The notes under the pieces: generated by a model
Seen by the model: only the letters and a program-made list of their open reading frames with translations
Database searches by the model: none
What the model was told of the DNA's origin: nothing
Translations under genes and position numbers: made by a program
In this document: positions 25,107-34,794 of the stretch, piece by piece
Numbering within the stretch: the first letter of the stretch is position 1
Layout: every line of letters begins with the position of its first letter
From: Bacillus sp. X1(2014)
GTDB taxonomy: Bacteria; Bacillota; Bacilli; Bacillales_B; DSM-18226
Length of the DNA: 64,000 bases
Assembly: GCF_007678255.1 (NCBI RefSeq)
Contig: NZ_VEED01000008.1
Location: forward strand, 186,001 to 250,000
Direction: 5' to 3'

Positions 25107-26144
25107 TTGAAGGCTGCAATTATCGGTGGTACTGGATATGGTGCAATTGAGTTAGTGAGGTTAATCAACAAACACCCCATTTTGGAGATTGGTTCAATTG
25201 TTTCCAACTCACAATCAGGGTCTAGCTTTAGTGAAATTTATCCTCATCTTTCTGAAATTGCTGAACAACCACTTGAAAAATTTGATGTTGATAGATTGTC
25301 TGAAAAAAATGAAATTGTGTTTTTGGCTACACCTTCGGGGGTCAGTAGTAGATATATTCCACAGCTTTTAGAGACTGGTATTAAATGTATTGATTTATCT
25401 GGAGATTTCCGGCTCAGGTCGGGTGATATATATGAATCATGGTATAAACATACACCAGCAGAGGATAAATATTTGCAACAAGCAATCTACGGATTAAGTG
25501 AAATTTATGCAGAAAAAATAAAGACTGCTAACTTAATAGCTAATCCTGGCTGTTATCCAACTGCAACAACGCTAGGTCTTATACCAGCATTACAAACAAA
25601 TATGATAGATGAAAAATCGATCATCGTTGATGCAAAATCGGGGGTATCTGGTGCTGGAAGAGGACTTTCCTTAACGGCTCATTACTCCGAAATCAATGAA
25701 AACTTAAAAGCTTATAAACTAGGAGCACATCAGCATATTCCTGAAATTGAGCAAGTACTTTCAGATGAAAGTGGGAACCCATTAACGATTTCATTCACTA
25801 CACATCTTGTACCAATGACAAGAGGAATAATGTGCACGATGTATGTGAATCTTAAAGAAAAAATTTCAACGAAAAAAGTTATAGATTTATATAAACATTT
25901 TTATCAAGAATCTCATTTTATAAGAGTGCGTCCTGAAGGGAATATCCCTTCTACAAAAGATGTATCCGGTTCTAATTATTGCGATATCGGCCTGCATGTT
26001 GATGAAAGAACAAACAGACTGACAATCATTTCAGTGATAGATAATTTAGTTAAAGGGGCCGCTGGGCAGGCCATCCAAAATGTGAATTTGATGAATGGTT
26101 GGGATGAGCGAACGGGGCTCACAGACGTTCCAATGTATCCATAA
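25107..26144 (+). CDS. argC: N-acetyl-gamma-glutamyl-phosphate reductase
   Basis: Third step of arginine synthesis: NADPH reduction of N-acetylglutamyl phosphate to the semialdehyde. 345 aa, as in B. subtilis. The Rossmann motif is GGTGYGAIELVRL at the N-terminus; the catalytic cysteine is in ANPGCYPTATTLGLIPAL; AKSGVSGAGRG and GAHQHIPEIEQ follow. GGAG nine bases upstream supports the TTG at 25107 (MKAAIIGG) rather than the TTG at 25098. First gene of the argCJBD-carAB-argF operon behind the ARG-box promoter. Confidence 0.95.
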   Translation: MKAAIIGGTGYGAIELVRLINKHPILEIGSIVSNSQSGSSFSEIYPHLSEIAEQPLEKFDVDRLSEKNEIVFLATPSGVSSRYIPQLLETGIKCIDLSGDFRLRSGDIYESWYKHTPAEDKYLQQAIYGLSEIYAEKIKTANLIANPGCYPTATTLGLIPALQTNMIDEKSIIVDAKSGVSGAGRGLSLTAHYSEINENLKAYKLGAHQHIPEIEQVLSDESGNPLTISFTTHLVPMTRGIMCTMYVNLKEKISTKKVIDLYKHFYQESHFIRVRPEGNIPSTKDVSGSNYCDIGLHVDERTNRLTIISVIDNLVKGAAGQAIQNVNLMNGWDERTGLTDVPMYP

Positions 26145-26201
26145 GAAAATACTACCTTGTTTAATTTGGTGAACGAAGGGAATTTGAAGGGGGAAATTAA
26201 A

Positions 26202-27431
26202 TTGACACAAGCAACATCCACAAACGAAATCGTTGTTATAGAAGAAGGTAGTGTTACCTTACCAAAAGGATACAAAGCAGGCGGAATGCACTGTGGAATA
26301 AAAAGAAAACGACTTGATTTAGGTTACATCGTTTCAGAGGTTCCTGCAACGGCTGCAGGGGTATATACAACCAACATCTTTCAAGCAGCTCCACTATTAG
26401 TTACCCAAGAAAGCATCGCGAAAGAAAACAAGGTTCAAGCCATTATAGTGAACTCTGGAAATGCCAATGCATGTACAGGGGAACAGGGACTACTTGATGC
26501 ATTCGCGATGCAAAAAAGTTTTGCAAACGAGTTGGGATTACAAGACCATCTCGTAGCTGTTACTTCTACTGGAGTCATCGGAGAACTTTTACCGATGGAT
26601 AAAGTGTTAACAGGGATAAAACAACTCTTAAATCAAGAGAATCAAGATGAAAATTACTTTAAAAATGCTATCTTAACAACAGATACATGTGTCAAGCATA
26701 CTGGAGTGCAATTTAAAATTGATGGAAAGACTGTTTCCATTGGAGGAGCATCTAAAGGGTCTGGAATGATTCACCCAAACATGGCCACCATGCTTGGATT
26801 TGTCACAACAGATGCAAACATTGCACAAGCAGACCTATTGGCAGCACTTCGAGAGATAACGAATCAAACATTCAATATGATAACCGTTGATGGCGATACA
26901 AGTACAAATGACATGGTCCTCGTTATGGCCAATGGATTAGCAGAGAATACTCAACTAACAAAGGATCATCCAGAATGGCCACTTTTCAAACAAGGATTAA
27001 AAATTGTTTGTGAGTCACTTGCTAAAAAAATTGCAAGAGATGGTGAAGGGGCTACAAAACTAGTAGAAGTTCAAGTGAATGGCGGCTACAGTCAAAACGC
27101 AGCAAGTGCAGTCGGCAAAGCAATTATTTCATCGAACCTTGTTAAAACTGCTATTTATGGTACGGATCCAAACTGGGGTAGAATTGTTACTGCTATTGGC
27201 TACAGTGGTGTACCAGTTGAGCCTAACGCAGTAAAAGTGGCAATTGGACCTTTCACAGTATTTGAAAATGGTTTGCCAAGCCACTTTGTTGAGGAAGAAG
27301 TAAAGGAATACTTAGAATCGGAAATTGTTAAATTGAGTGTTGAATTAAACCAAGGTGAATATAGCGCTACAGCTTATGGATGCGACTTAACTTATGATTA
27401 TGTGAAGATCAACGCATCCTACCGCACGTAA
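26202..27431 (+). CDS. argJ: Ornithine acetyltransferase / N-acetylglutamate synthase
   Basis: Transfers acetyl from N-acetylornithine to glutamate, recycling the acetyl group; bifunctional forms also use acetyl-CoA, which would make a separate argA unnecessary. 410 aa. The self-cleavage site is in GSGMIHPNMATMLGF, before the Thr that becomes the nucleophile of the beta chain. VNSGNANACTG and DPNWGRIVTAIGYSG are also characteristic. AAGGGGG with TTG at 26202 gives the expected family start; the earlier in-frame start at 26157 adds 15 poorly conserved residues. Confidence 0.95.
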   Translation: MTQATSTNEIVVIEEGSVTLPKGYKAGGMHCGIKRKRLDLGYIVSEVPATAAGVYTTNIFQAAPLLVTQESIAKENKVQAIIVNSGNANACTGEQGLLDAFAMQKSFANELGLQDHLVAVTSTGVIGELLPMDKVLTGIKQLLNQENQDENYFKNAILTTDTCVKHTGVQFKIDGKTVSIGGASKGSGMIHPNMATMLGFVTTDANIAQADLLAALREITNQTFNMITVDGDTSTNDMVLVMANGLAENTQLTKDHPEWPLFKQGLKIVCESLAKKIARDGEGATKLVEVQVNGGYSQNAASAVGKAIISSNLVKTAIYGTDPNWGRIVTAIGYSGVPVEPNAVKVAIGPFTVFENGLPSHFVEEEVKEYLESEIVKLSVELNQGEYSATAYGCDLTYDYVKINASYRT

Positions 27432-27446
27432 GAGGAGGACGAGAAA

Positions 27447-28244
27447 ATGAAATATATAGTCATTAAGTGCGGCGGAAGTGTGTTAGATAATCTCCCAAGG
27501 TCCTTTTATGAAGATATTGTTTCACTACATCAATCAGGCGAATGGACACCAATCATTGTTCATGGCGGTGGACCACTAATTACGTCATTATTAAAAAACC
27601 TTAATGTTGACACTACATTTGTGAATGGCCTAAGAGTAACCAATCACGAAGTATTAGATATTGTTGAAATGGTATTGAGCGGTTCTGTCAACAAACAAGT
27701 TGTCCGAAACATAATTGAAGTTGGGGGAAAGGCGATTGGAATAAGTGGTGTCGATGGCTCCCTATTACAAGCTGAACCAACTGAAAATGCGGATACATTA
27801 GGCTTCGTTGGTGAAGTAATTAGCGTCAACCATGAAGTAATTGAAGGAATCATTGCCCAAGGTAATGTTCCTGTAATTTCTCCAGTCGGCATCGATGCTG
27901 GCGGACAGCGATATAACATTAATGGCGATATTGCTGCTTCAGCGATTGCCAAAGCATTGGGTGCAAATCTTTGCTTCATTAGTGATATACCTGGAATCTT
28001 AGTTGAAAAAGATGGAGCCAAGACAAAACTTGATAAAGTCTCAAAGGCAACCATCGAGGAACTGATCGATAATAAGACTATTTATGGTGGAATGATACCT
28101 AAAGTAAAAGCCGCCATTGATGGCCTTGTCCACAAAATTCCTGAAGTTAGTATTATCAATGGATCTGAAAAAAGCAGTTTAATAGATTATACGAACGGTA
28201 AAATGACCGGAACTAAAATTGTCTTAGAAGAGGGGATCGCGTAA
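27447..28244 (+). CDS. argB: Acetylglutamate kinase
   Basis: Second step of arginine synthesis: ATP-dependent phosphorylation of N-acetylglutamate. 265 aa amino-acid-kinase fold with IKCGGSVLDNLPRSF at the N-terminus, IVHGGGPLITSLL (phosphate loop), FVNGLRVT, and ISDIPGILVEKDGAKTKL. It lacks the extra N-terminal helix of arginine-sensitive hexameric enzymes, so control is probably transcriptional. AGAGGAGGA precedes ATG. Its stop overlaps the argD start by one base (TAATG). Confidence 0.94.
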   Translation: MKYIVIKCGGSVLDNLPRSFYEDIVSLHQSGEWTPIIVHGGGPLITSLLKNLNVDTTFVNGLRVTNHEVLDIVEMVLSGSVNKQVVRNIIEVGGKAIGISGVDGSLLQAEPTENADTLGFVGEVISVNHEVIEGIIAQGNVPVISPVGIDAGGQRYNINGDIAASAIAKALGANLCFISDIPGILVEKDGAKTKLDKVSKATIEELIDNKTIYGGMIPKVKAAIDGLVHKIPEVSIINGSEKSSLIDYTNGKMTGTKIVLEEGIA

Positions 28245-29443
28245 TGTCAATCAATAATTCCACCTCCCTGACCTCGCCAGTGATGGCGACATACAGCCGT
28301 TTCCCTGTCACACTTGTTAAAGGAAAAGGGAGCTATGTTTGGGATGAACAGGGAGCACAATATTTAGATTTCACTTCGGGTATTGCCACCTGTAACCTAG
28401 GGCATGTCCCTGATGTTGTAAAGAATGCACTTGAGGAGCAATTACAAAATCTGTGGCATTGTTCAAACCTCTATAATATCCCAAATCAGGAGAAGCTGGC
28501 GGCGCTTCTAACGGGTAATAGCTGCGGTGACCAGGTTTTCTTTTGTAATAGTGGAGCCGAAGCTAATGAGGCAGCGATTAAATTAGCAAGAAGATATGCC
28601 AACAAAGTGAAAGGAAAGGAAGCACCTGAAATTGTCACCTTTCAGCAATCCTTTCATGGGAGGACCCTAGCAACCCTATCAGCTACAGGACAAGAAAAAA
28701 TCCAGCAGGGATTTTTTCCGTTAGTATCAGGGTTTAGTTATCTGCCATTTAATGATGAAGAAGCGCTGGAGTTGCTTTATACGATTGAGCCTGCAGCTGT
28801 TCTCCTAGAACTCGTTCAAGGTGAAGGTGGAGTCATTCCTGCAAACCCTGAATGGGTCAAAAAGGTAGCGAAGATTTGTAAGGAAAGAGAAATACTCCTG
28901 ATGGTTGACGAAATCCAAACAGGGATTGGCAGAACAGGTACACTCTTTGCTTATGAACAATACGGAATTGAGCCCGATGTCATTAGTATCGCCAAAGGTC
29001 TTGGCTCAGGTTTTCCGATTGGAGCGATTATCGCAAAAGAAGAGGCAGCCAAAGGCTTTGATCCAGGCAGTCATGGCAGTACTTTTGGAGGGAACCCATT
29101 AGCCACAGCTGCTGGAGTCGCAACGGTTACACATATACATGACACGAACATATTAAATCAAGCAAACGAAATGGCTTCATACTTAGATAAAAAACTGCTT
29201 GTCTTGAAGGAAGAGTACTCATTTATAAAAGACATTCGCGGACTTGGCCTGTTAAAAGGAATCGTTGTTGAAACGAATGCTCTAGAAATCGTTCAAAAAG
29301 CACTAGAAAACAACCTTCTGATCCTTACAGCTGGTCCAAATGTGGTAAGGATTTTACCACCGTTAACTGTCACAACAGAAGAAATAAATGAATTTATTAA
29401 AGCATTGGAAAAAACTTTCCAAAGTGTTGAGAAAGGCGCGTGA
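28244..29443 (+). CDS. argD: Acetylornithine aminotransferase
   Basis: PLP enzyme converting N-acetylglutamate semialdehyde to N-acetylornithine with glutamate as donor. 399 aa class III aminotransferase: FCNSGAEANEAAIKLAR, FHGRTLATLSATGQ, LLMVDEIQTGIGRTG and the PLP lysine in SIAKGLGSGFPIG, then GSHGSTFGGNPLA. Overlaps argB by one base and carA by four, indicating coupled translation. Confidence 0.94.
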   Translation: MSINNSTSLTSPVMATYSRFPVTLVKGKGSYVWDEQGAQYLDFTSGIATCNLGHVPDVVKNALEEQLQNLWHCSNLYNIPNQEKLAALLTGNSCGDQVFFCNSGAEANEAAIKLARRYANKVKGKEAPEIVTFQQSFHGRTLATLSATGQEKIQQGFFPLVSGFSYLPFNDEEALELLYTIEPAAVLLELVQGEGGVIPANPEWVKKVAKICKEREILLMVDEIQTGIGRTGTLFAYEQYGIEPDVISIAKGLGSGFPIGAIIAKEEAAKGFDPGSHGSTFGGNPLATAAGVATVTHIHDTNILNQANEMASYLDKKLLVLKEEYSFIKDIRGLGLLKGIVVETNALEIVQKALENNLLILTAGPNVVRILPPLTVTTEEINEFIKALEKTFQSVEKGA

Positions 29444-30525
29444 GTAGTTTGCAGAATGGATACCTTACTTTGGAAACGGGCGAAGTCTTTGAAGGAGTAC
29501 TAATTGGTGCCGAAAAAGATTCTCTCGGGGAAGTGGTTTTTAATACTAGCATGACGGGGTATCAAGAGATTATCACCGATCCTTCTTACGCTGGACAAAT
29601 CATTACATTTTGTTATCCGATCATCGGAAATTATGGAATAAATGCAATTGACAATGAAAGTATCTCTCCAGCTTTGTCTGGGGTCATCATCGGTGATTTA
29701 TGTGAAACCCCAAGCCATTATCAATCCATCAATAAATTTTCTGAAAATCTTAAAGATGCAGGGGTTCCAGGGATTGCGAATGTCGATACTCGACTTTTAG
29801 TAAAAACTATTCGCAGCCGCGGGACTGTAAAAGGGTATTTAAGCAAAACAAAGAATAACGAAAATTTAGAATCAGATAATCGTTCATTTTGGGTAGAGAA
29901 GGTATCAACCAAAAAAATTCAATCTTTCAAAAACAACGGTCCGCATGTGGTGTTAATGGATTTTGGATATAAAAAGTCGATTCTTAACGCCCTGCTAGAT
30001 GAAAACTGTGCGGTTACCATTGTTCCATATAATACGTCTTATGAAAAAATAAAATCATTGAATCCAGATGGAGTCCTGTTCAGTAATGGTCCTGGAGATC
30101 CGATGGATTTAAAAAAATGGTTTCCAGAAATTAAAAAGATTAGCCAAAACTATCCAACACTGGGAATTTGTCTGGGGCATCAATTAATAGCTTTAGCTTA
30201 CGGAGCAAAAACAACAAAACTTGCTTATGGACATCGCGGCGGCAATCATCCAGTAAAAGAACTATTTACTGGGAAGGTAAAAATCACTGCACAAAACCAT
30301 GGCTATGTTGTGGTTGATGAAAGTATAGACAACAAAGTATTTGATGTCACTTACCGTAATGTAAATGATCGTTCAATTGAAGGTTTGAAGCATAAGAATT
30401 TTCCGATTCAAACCGTACAATTTCATCCTGAAGCCCATCCGGGGCCAAGCGATACAGAGTATATCTTAAAAGATTTCGTAAGTCAGATAGCATCAATGGG
30501 AGAGACAGTATATGCCATTAAATAA
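29440..30525 (+). CDS. carA: Carbamoyl-phosphate synthase small subunit (arginine-linked)
   Basis: Glutaminase subunit supplying ammonia to CarB. 361 aa. The N-terminal CPSase small domain has FNTSMTGYQEIITDPSYAGQ. The C-terminal class I glutamine amidotransferase has the nucleophile Cys in LGICLGHQLIALAYG and the His/Glu pair in FHPEAHPGP. GTG start overlapping argD by GTGA. Its place in the arg operon marks it as the arginine-specific enzyme rather than the pyrimidine one. Overlaps carB by 14 bp. Confidence 0.93.
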   Translation: MSSLQNGYLTLETGEVFEGVLIGAEKDSLGEVVFNTSMTGYQEIITDPSYAGQIITFCYPIIGNYGINAIDNESISPALSGVIIGDLCETPSHYQSINKFSENLKDAGVPGIANVDTRLLVKTIRSRGTVKGYLSKTKNNENLESDNRSFWVEKVSTKKIQSFKNNGPHVVLMDFGYKKSILNALLDENCAVTIVPYNTSYEKIKSLNPDGVLFSNGPGDPMDLKKWFPEIKKISQNYPTLGICLGHQLIALAYGAKTTKLAYGHRGGNHPVKELFTGKVKITAQNHGYVVVDESIDNKVFDVTYRNVNDRSIEGLKHKNFPIQTVQFHPEAHPGPSDTEYILKDFVSQIASMGETVYAIK

Positions 30526-33500
30526 AACCTTAAAAAAAGTACTAGTGATTGGATCAGGTCCAATTGTTATTGGGCAGGCTGCAGAATTTGACTATGCAGG
30601 TACACAAGCATGTATTGCCTTGAGAGAAGAAGGCATTGAAGTTGTTTTAATTAATAATAACCCGGCAACCATCATGACGGATGAAGCGGTTGCTGATAAG
30701 GTATATATTGAACCGCTTAATGTGGAGACCATTGAAAAAATTATCAAGAAAGAAAAACCAGACGGAATTATTGGCACCTTAGGAGGCCAAACCGGCTTAA
30801 ATTTAACCGTTGAACTTTACGAACAAAATATTTTAAGTAAATACAATGTGGAATTATTAGGAACTTCTGTCGAATCCATAAAAAATGGCGAGGATAGAGA
30901 AAAGTTTCGCAGTTTGATGCTTGAAATTGGAGAGCCCATTCCTGAATCAGCTATTATTCACAGCTTCGAGGAAGGGGTATCTTTCGTTAAAGAAATTGGA
31001 TTTCCAGTGATTATTCGTCCTGCATATACACTTGGAGGAGATGGCGGCGGCTTTGCTTATAATGAAGAAGAATTTGAAACAGTTCTAAAAAAAGGCTTAG
31101 CAGCAAGCCCAATTCATCAAGTATTAGTAGAAAGAAGTATTAAAGGCTGGAAAGAAGTTGAATATGAGGTTATGAGAGATGCAAATGATACCTGCATCAT
31201 TGTTTGCAATATGGAAAATATGGACCCAGTTGGCGTTCATACAGGTGACTCGATTGTAGTCGCTCCATCGCAAACATTAACAGATGTCCAGTATCAAATG
31301 CTTCGTGATTCTTCAATAAAAGTAATTAAAGAATTAAAGATCATCGGTGGCTGTAACATCCAGTTTGCACTGCATCCAGCATCGAATCAATATTATATTA
31401 TCGAAGTAAATCCGCGGGTGAGCCGTTCATCAGCACTTGCATCCAAAGCAACTGGTTATCCCATTGCACGGATGGCAGCGAAATGTGCGATTGGGTATCA
31501 TTTGGATGAAATTGTGAATCCGATAACAGGTAATACGTTTGCCTCATTTGAGCCAGCGATTGATTATATTGTGGTGAAACTGCCTCGCTTCCCTTTTGAC
31601 AAATTTCCTGAAGCAGATCGTACCTTAGGAACGCAAATGAAGGCGACTGGGGAAGTAATGGCGATTGATCGGACCTTTGAAGGAGCCTTAAACAAGGCTA
31701 TTCGCTCGATGGAAATGAATGTCTATGGGCTTTGTCTCGAGGGAAATAAAACAATGGAAGAAGAGACCTTAATTGGACTTCTTAAACAAGCGAATGACCA
31801 GAGACTTTTTATCATTGCAGAATCATTTAGAAGAGGAATTTCCCTTGAAAAGGTTCAACAAATTACCGAGATTGATCCATGGTTTTTGCACAAAATTAGC
31901 TCAATCGTTACGTTAGAAACAGAATTGGCTTCCTATAACTGGAATGATGTTCCTGTTTCCTTGCTTAAAGAGGCAAAACGAAATAATGTCGCCGATAAGC
32001 TATTATCTCAAATATATGCCATTCCAGAGAAACAAGTAAGAAGCAAGTGGAAAGAACTGAACTGGAAACCAGGCTATAAGATGGTGGATACTTGTTCGGC
32101 AGAATTCGATGCCGTCACTCCTTACTATTATTCTACCTGGCATGGATTTGACGAGGTTGAGGTAACAAGCAAGAAAAAGATTCTTGTTATTGGCTCAGGT
32201 CCGATTCGAATCGGCCAAGGAATTGAATTTGATTACTGTTCGGTGCATGCAGCAAAAGCAATCAAGAAAAAGGGATACGAAGCAGTGGTTATCAATAATA
32301 ACCCTGAGACAGTGAGTACCGATTATTCTGTTGCGGACCGCCTTTATTTTGAACCACTCGCTGCTGAGGACGTGCTTCATGTCATCGAAAAAGAAAAGGT
32401 CGACGGTGTATTGATCCAGTTTGGCGGTCAAACGGCCATTAATATCGCTCATGCATTAGAAGAAGAGGGAGTAAAAATCTTAGGCACGACCGTGGAAAAT
32501 GTCGATCGTTTAGAAGATCGAAAAGAATTCTATCAGCTGTTAGAGGATTTAAGTATTCCGCATATTGAAGGACAAACCGTTGCACATCCCGAAGAACTGA
32601 AACAAGCAGCGGCTGCGTTAGGATATCCAGTATTAGTGAGACCATCCTATGTCATAGGCGGCCAATCGATGTTTACGATTTTTTCAGAAGCGGAATTGAA
32701 CCAATATATAGCGCAGCTTGAGAAGAATTCGCAAGCTTCCATGTGGCCTTTATTAGTAGATAAATATTTACCTGGACTAGAATGCGAGATTGATGTCATC
32801 TGTGATGGGGAAAATATCGTCGTACCAGGAATTTTTGAACATATCGAAAAAGCTGGTGTTCATTCTGGTGACAGTATTTCAGTGTTCCCGCCGGTGTCAC
32901 TTTCAGAAAAAGTGAAAGAAACATTAATTGATTACGCCGGGAAAATCGCTAACTCAGCACCGGTAATTGGAATCATGAACATTCAATTTGTAATCTATCA
33001 AGAACAGGTGAATGTACTTGAAGTCAATCCTCGTTCATCAAGAACGGTACCAATTATGAGCAAGGTCACAGGAATACCGATGATCGAATGGGCGACGCGT
33101 GTTCAATTAGGAGAAACACTCAGCGATTTATGTTCAACAAAAGGACTGATGGATGAACCAGATTATTTTTCGGTTAAATCACCGGTGTTTTCATCTAGTA
33201 AACTTAAAGGTGTCGACCATGTTCTCGGACCTGAAATGAAATCTACAGGTGAAGCACTTGGTATGGGAGTAACCTATCAAGAGGCTCTCGAAAAATCAAT
33301 TCCATCCCTAGGCGGTCAATCAGAGGAACATTATCTTTTTTGTTCCATCGCCGATCGAGATAAGCAAGCGTCACTTCCAATAATGCAAAAACTTGTAAAA
33401 AAACAATACAAGATTGCTGCGACAGAAGGGACAGCTGCCTATTTTCAAGACAATGGAATACATGTTGAAAAAGTAATTAAGAGCGATGATGAAGTCCTTA

Positions 33501-33739
33501 ATCTTTTCCGAAACCAGTCCATGAAGGCTGTAATTAATATACCAAATCAAGGTAGGAATAAAATTAAATTTGGGTTCCAGATTCGCGAACATGCTGTTCG
33601 TTACAAAGTACCTGTTTTTACACACTTAGATACAATTGAAGCGATCATTGGCCTTGAAAAAGGGGCGCGATCCGATTTTGGGGTACGATCTGTGAATGAA
33701 TTTTACAAGTTAGAAGAGAGAGGTGCCGTTCATGGGTGA
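30512..33739 (+). CDS. carB: Carbamoyl-phosphate synthase large subunit (arginine-linked)
   Basis: Makes carbamoyl phosphate from bicarbonate, ammonia and two ATP. 1075 aa, with two homologous ATP-grasp halves: the first begins VLVIGSGPIVIGQAAEFDYAG, the second ILVIGSGPIRIGQGIEFDYCS near residue 560. TLGGQTGLN and QFGGQTAIN, and the VNPR motifs in each half, are present. The C-terminal MGS-like allosteric domain starts around residue 940. Start lies inside carA. Longer than the 1030-aa B. subtilis CarB. Confidence 0.94.
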   Translation: MPLNKTLKKVLVIGSGPIVIGQAAEFDYAGTQACIALREEGIEVVLINNNPATIMTDEAVADKVYIEPLNVETIEKIIKKEKPDGIIGTLGGQTGLNLTVELYEQNILSKYNVELLGTSVESIKNGEDREKFRSLMLEIGEPIPESAIIHSFEEGVSFVKEIGFPVIIRPAYTLGGDGGGFAYNEEEFETVLKKGLAASPIHQVLVERSIKGWKEVEYEVMRDANDTCIIVCNMENMDPVGVHTGDSIVVAPSQTLTDVQYQMLRDSSIKVIKELKIIGGCNIQFALHPASNQYYIIEVNPRVSRSSALASKATGYPIARMAAKCAIGYHLDEIVNPITGNTFASFEPAIDYIVVKLPRFPFDKFPEADRTLGTQMKATGEVMAIDRTFEGALNKAIRSMEMNVYGLCLEGNKTMEEETLIGLLKQANDQRLFIIAESFRRGISLEKVQQITEIDPWFLHKISSIVTLETELASYNWNDVPVSLLKEAKRNNVADKLLSQIYAIPEKQVRSKWKELNWKPGYKMVDTCSAEFDAVTPYYYSTWHGFDEVEVTSKKKILVIGSGPIRIGQGIEFDYCSVHAAKAIKKKGYEAVVINNNPETVSTDYSVADRLYFEPLAAEDVLHVIEKEKVDGVLIQFGGQTAINIAHALEEEGVKILGTTVENVDRLEDRKEFYQLLEDLSIPHIEGQTVAHPEELKQAAAALGYPVLVRPSYVIGGQSMFTIFSEAELNQYIAQLEKNSQASMWPLLVDKYLPGLECEIDVICDGENIVVPGIFEHIEKAGVHSGDSISVFPPVSLSEKVKETLIDYAGKIANSAPVIGIMNIQFVIYQEQVNVLEVNPRSSRTVPIMSKVTGIPMIEWATRVQLGETLSDLCSTKGLMDEPDYFSVKSPVFSSSKLKGVDHVLGPEMKSTGEALGMGVTYQEALEKSIPSLGGQSEEHYLFCSIADRDKQASLPIMQKLVKKQYKIAATEGTAAYFQDNGIHVEKVIKSDDEVLNLFRNQSMKAVINIPNQGRNKIKFGFQIREHAVRYKVPVFTHLDTIEAIIGLEKGARSDFGVRSVNEFYKLEERGAVHG

Positions 33740-34709
33740 GGCCATTAATTTATTTGAAATTAGTAATAAAACTGTTCAGAAGCTGAAAGGAAAAGACTTC
33801 CTACAGCTTTCTGATTTCAGTACAGATCAAATCCTCTATCTTTTAAACGAAGCGGTAGAGATGAAGAAACTCCAAAAACAAGGCAAACCACATCCGTATT
33901 TAGCCGGAAAGGTTTTAGGAATGATTTTTGAAAAATCCTCAACCCGTACAAGAGTATCATTTGAAGTAGGAATGCTGCAGCTCGGAGGACATGCGATATT
34001 TCTAAGTTCAAAAGATATCCAATTAGGTAGAGGAGAAAGCATATCAGATACGGCTAAAGTGTTGTCCCGTTATGTCGATGGATTAATGATTCGAACTTTT
34101 TCACATGATTCGGTAGAGGAATTAGCTGAACATGCAACAGTACCGGTCATTAATGGCTTAACCGATCTTCAACACCCAACTCAAGTGTTGGCAGATCTAT
34201 TAACAATACTTGAACATAAAGGGAAATTAGCCGGCTTAAAGCTATGCTATATCGGGGACGGTAATAACAATATGGCCCATTCGTTAATGGAGGGTGCCAT
34301 GAAAGTCGGCATGGATATTAGCATTGCTAGTCCACCAGGCTATTTGCCTAATGGAAAAATAACCGAAGATGCTATCAAAGTGGGAAAACAAACTGGATGT
34401 TCACTGATAATTACAAATGATCCCCAAGAAGCGATTAAAGGTGCAGATGTCGTTGTAACAGATGTGTGGACCAGCATGGGGCAGGAAGAAGAAACGGAAA
34501 AGAGATTGAAGGCATTCCAAGGTTTCCAAGTAAATGAAGAACTGTGCAAGTTTGCAAAAGATGATTATATCTTTTTACATTGTTTGCCGGCACACCGTGG
34601 CGAAGAAGTAACAGCAGAGGTCATTGATGGTCCTCAATCAGTTGTTTTTGATGAAGCTGAGAACCGCCTGCATGCTCAAAAAGCAATTTTAAAACTTTTA
34701 CTAGAATAA
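33732..34709 (+). CDS. argF: Ornithine carbamoyltransferase
   Basis: Joins carbamoyl phosphate and ornithine to give citrulline. 325 aa. Carbamoyl-phosphate loop FEKSSTRTRVSFEVG, then DGLMIRTFSHDSVEELA, HPTQVLADLLTI, ornithine-binding DVWTSMGQE, and the catalytic HCLPAHRGEE. AGAGAGG eight bases upstream favours ATG at 33732, which overlaps the end of carB by 8 bp. Last gene of the argC operon before the argG promoter. Confidence 0.95.
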   Translation: MGEAINLFEISNKTVQKLKGKDFLQLSDFSTDQILYLLNEAVEMKKLQKQGKPHPYLAGKVLGMIFEKSSTRTRVSFEVGMLQLGGHAIFLSSKDIQLGRGESISDTAKVLSRYVDGLMIRTFSHDSVEELAEHATVPVINGLTDLQHPTQVLADLLTILEHKGKLAGLKLCYIGDGNNNMAHSLMEGAMKVGMDISIASPPGYLPNGKITEDAIKVGKQTGCSLIITNDPQEAIKGADVVVTDVWTSMGQEEETEKRLKAFQGFQVNEELCKFAKDDYIFLHCLPAHRGEEVTAEVIDGPQSVVFDEAENRLHAQKAILKLLLE

Positions 34710-34712
34710 TAG

Positions 34713-34752
34713 TTTCACTTTCTATGGAACTTGGTGTATAATAATTCTATCG
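34713..34752 (+). promoter_or_regulatory. argG promoter region with ARG box
   Basis: TATAAT at 34737-34742 lies inside TGTATAATAATTC (34735-34747), a 13-mer identical to the one in the argC operator (25064-25076). The -35 is weak (TTTCAC at 34713, 18-bp spacer). The same arginine repressor probably binds here. Confidence 0.6.
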
Positions 34753-34794
34753 GTTGGATAAAAATACATTGATAGTAAGAGGAGAATTATAAAA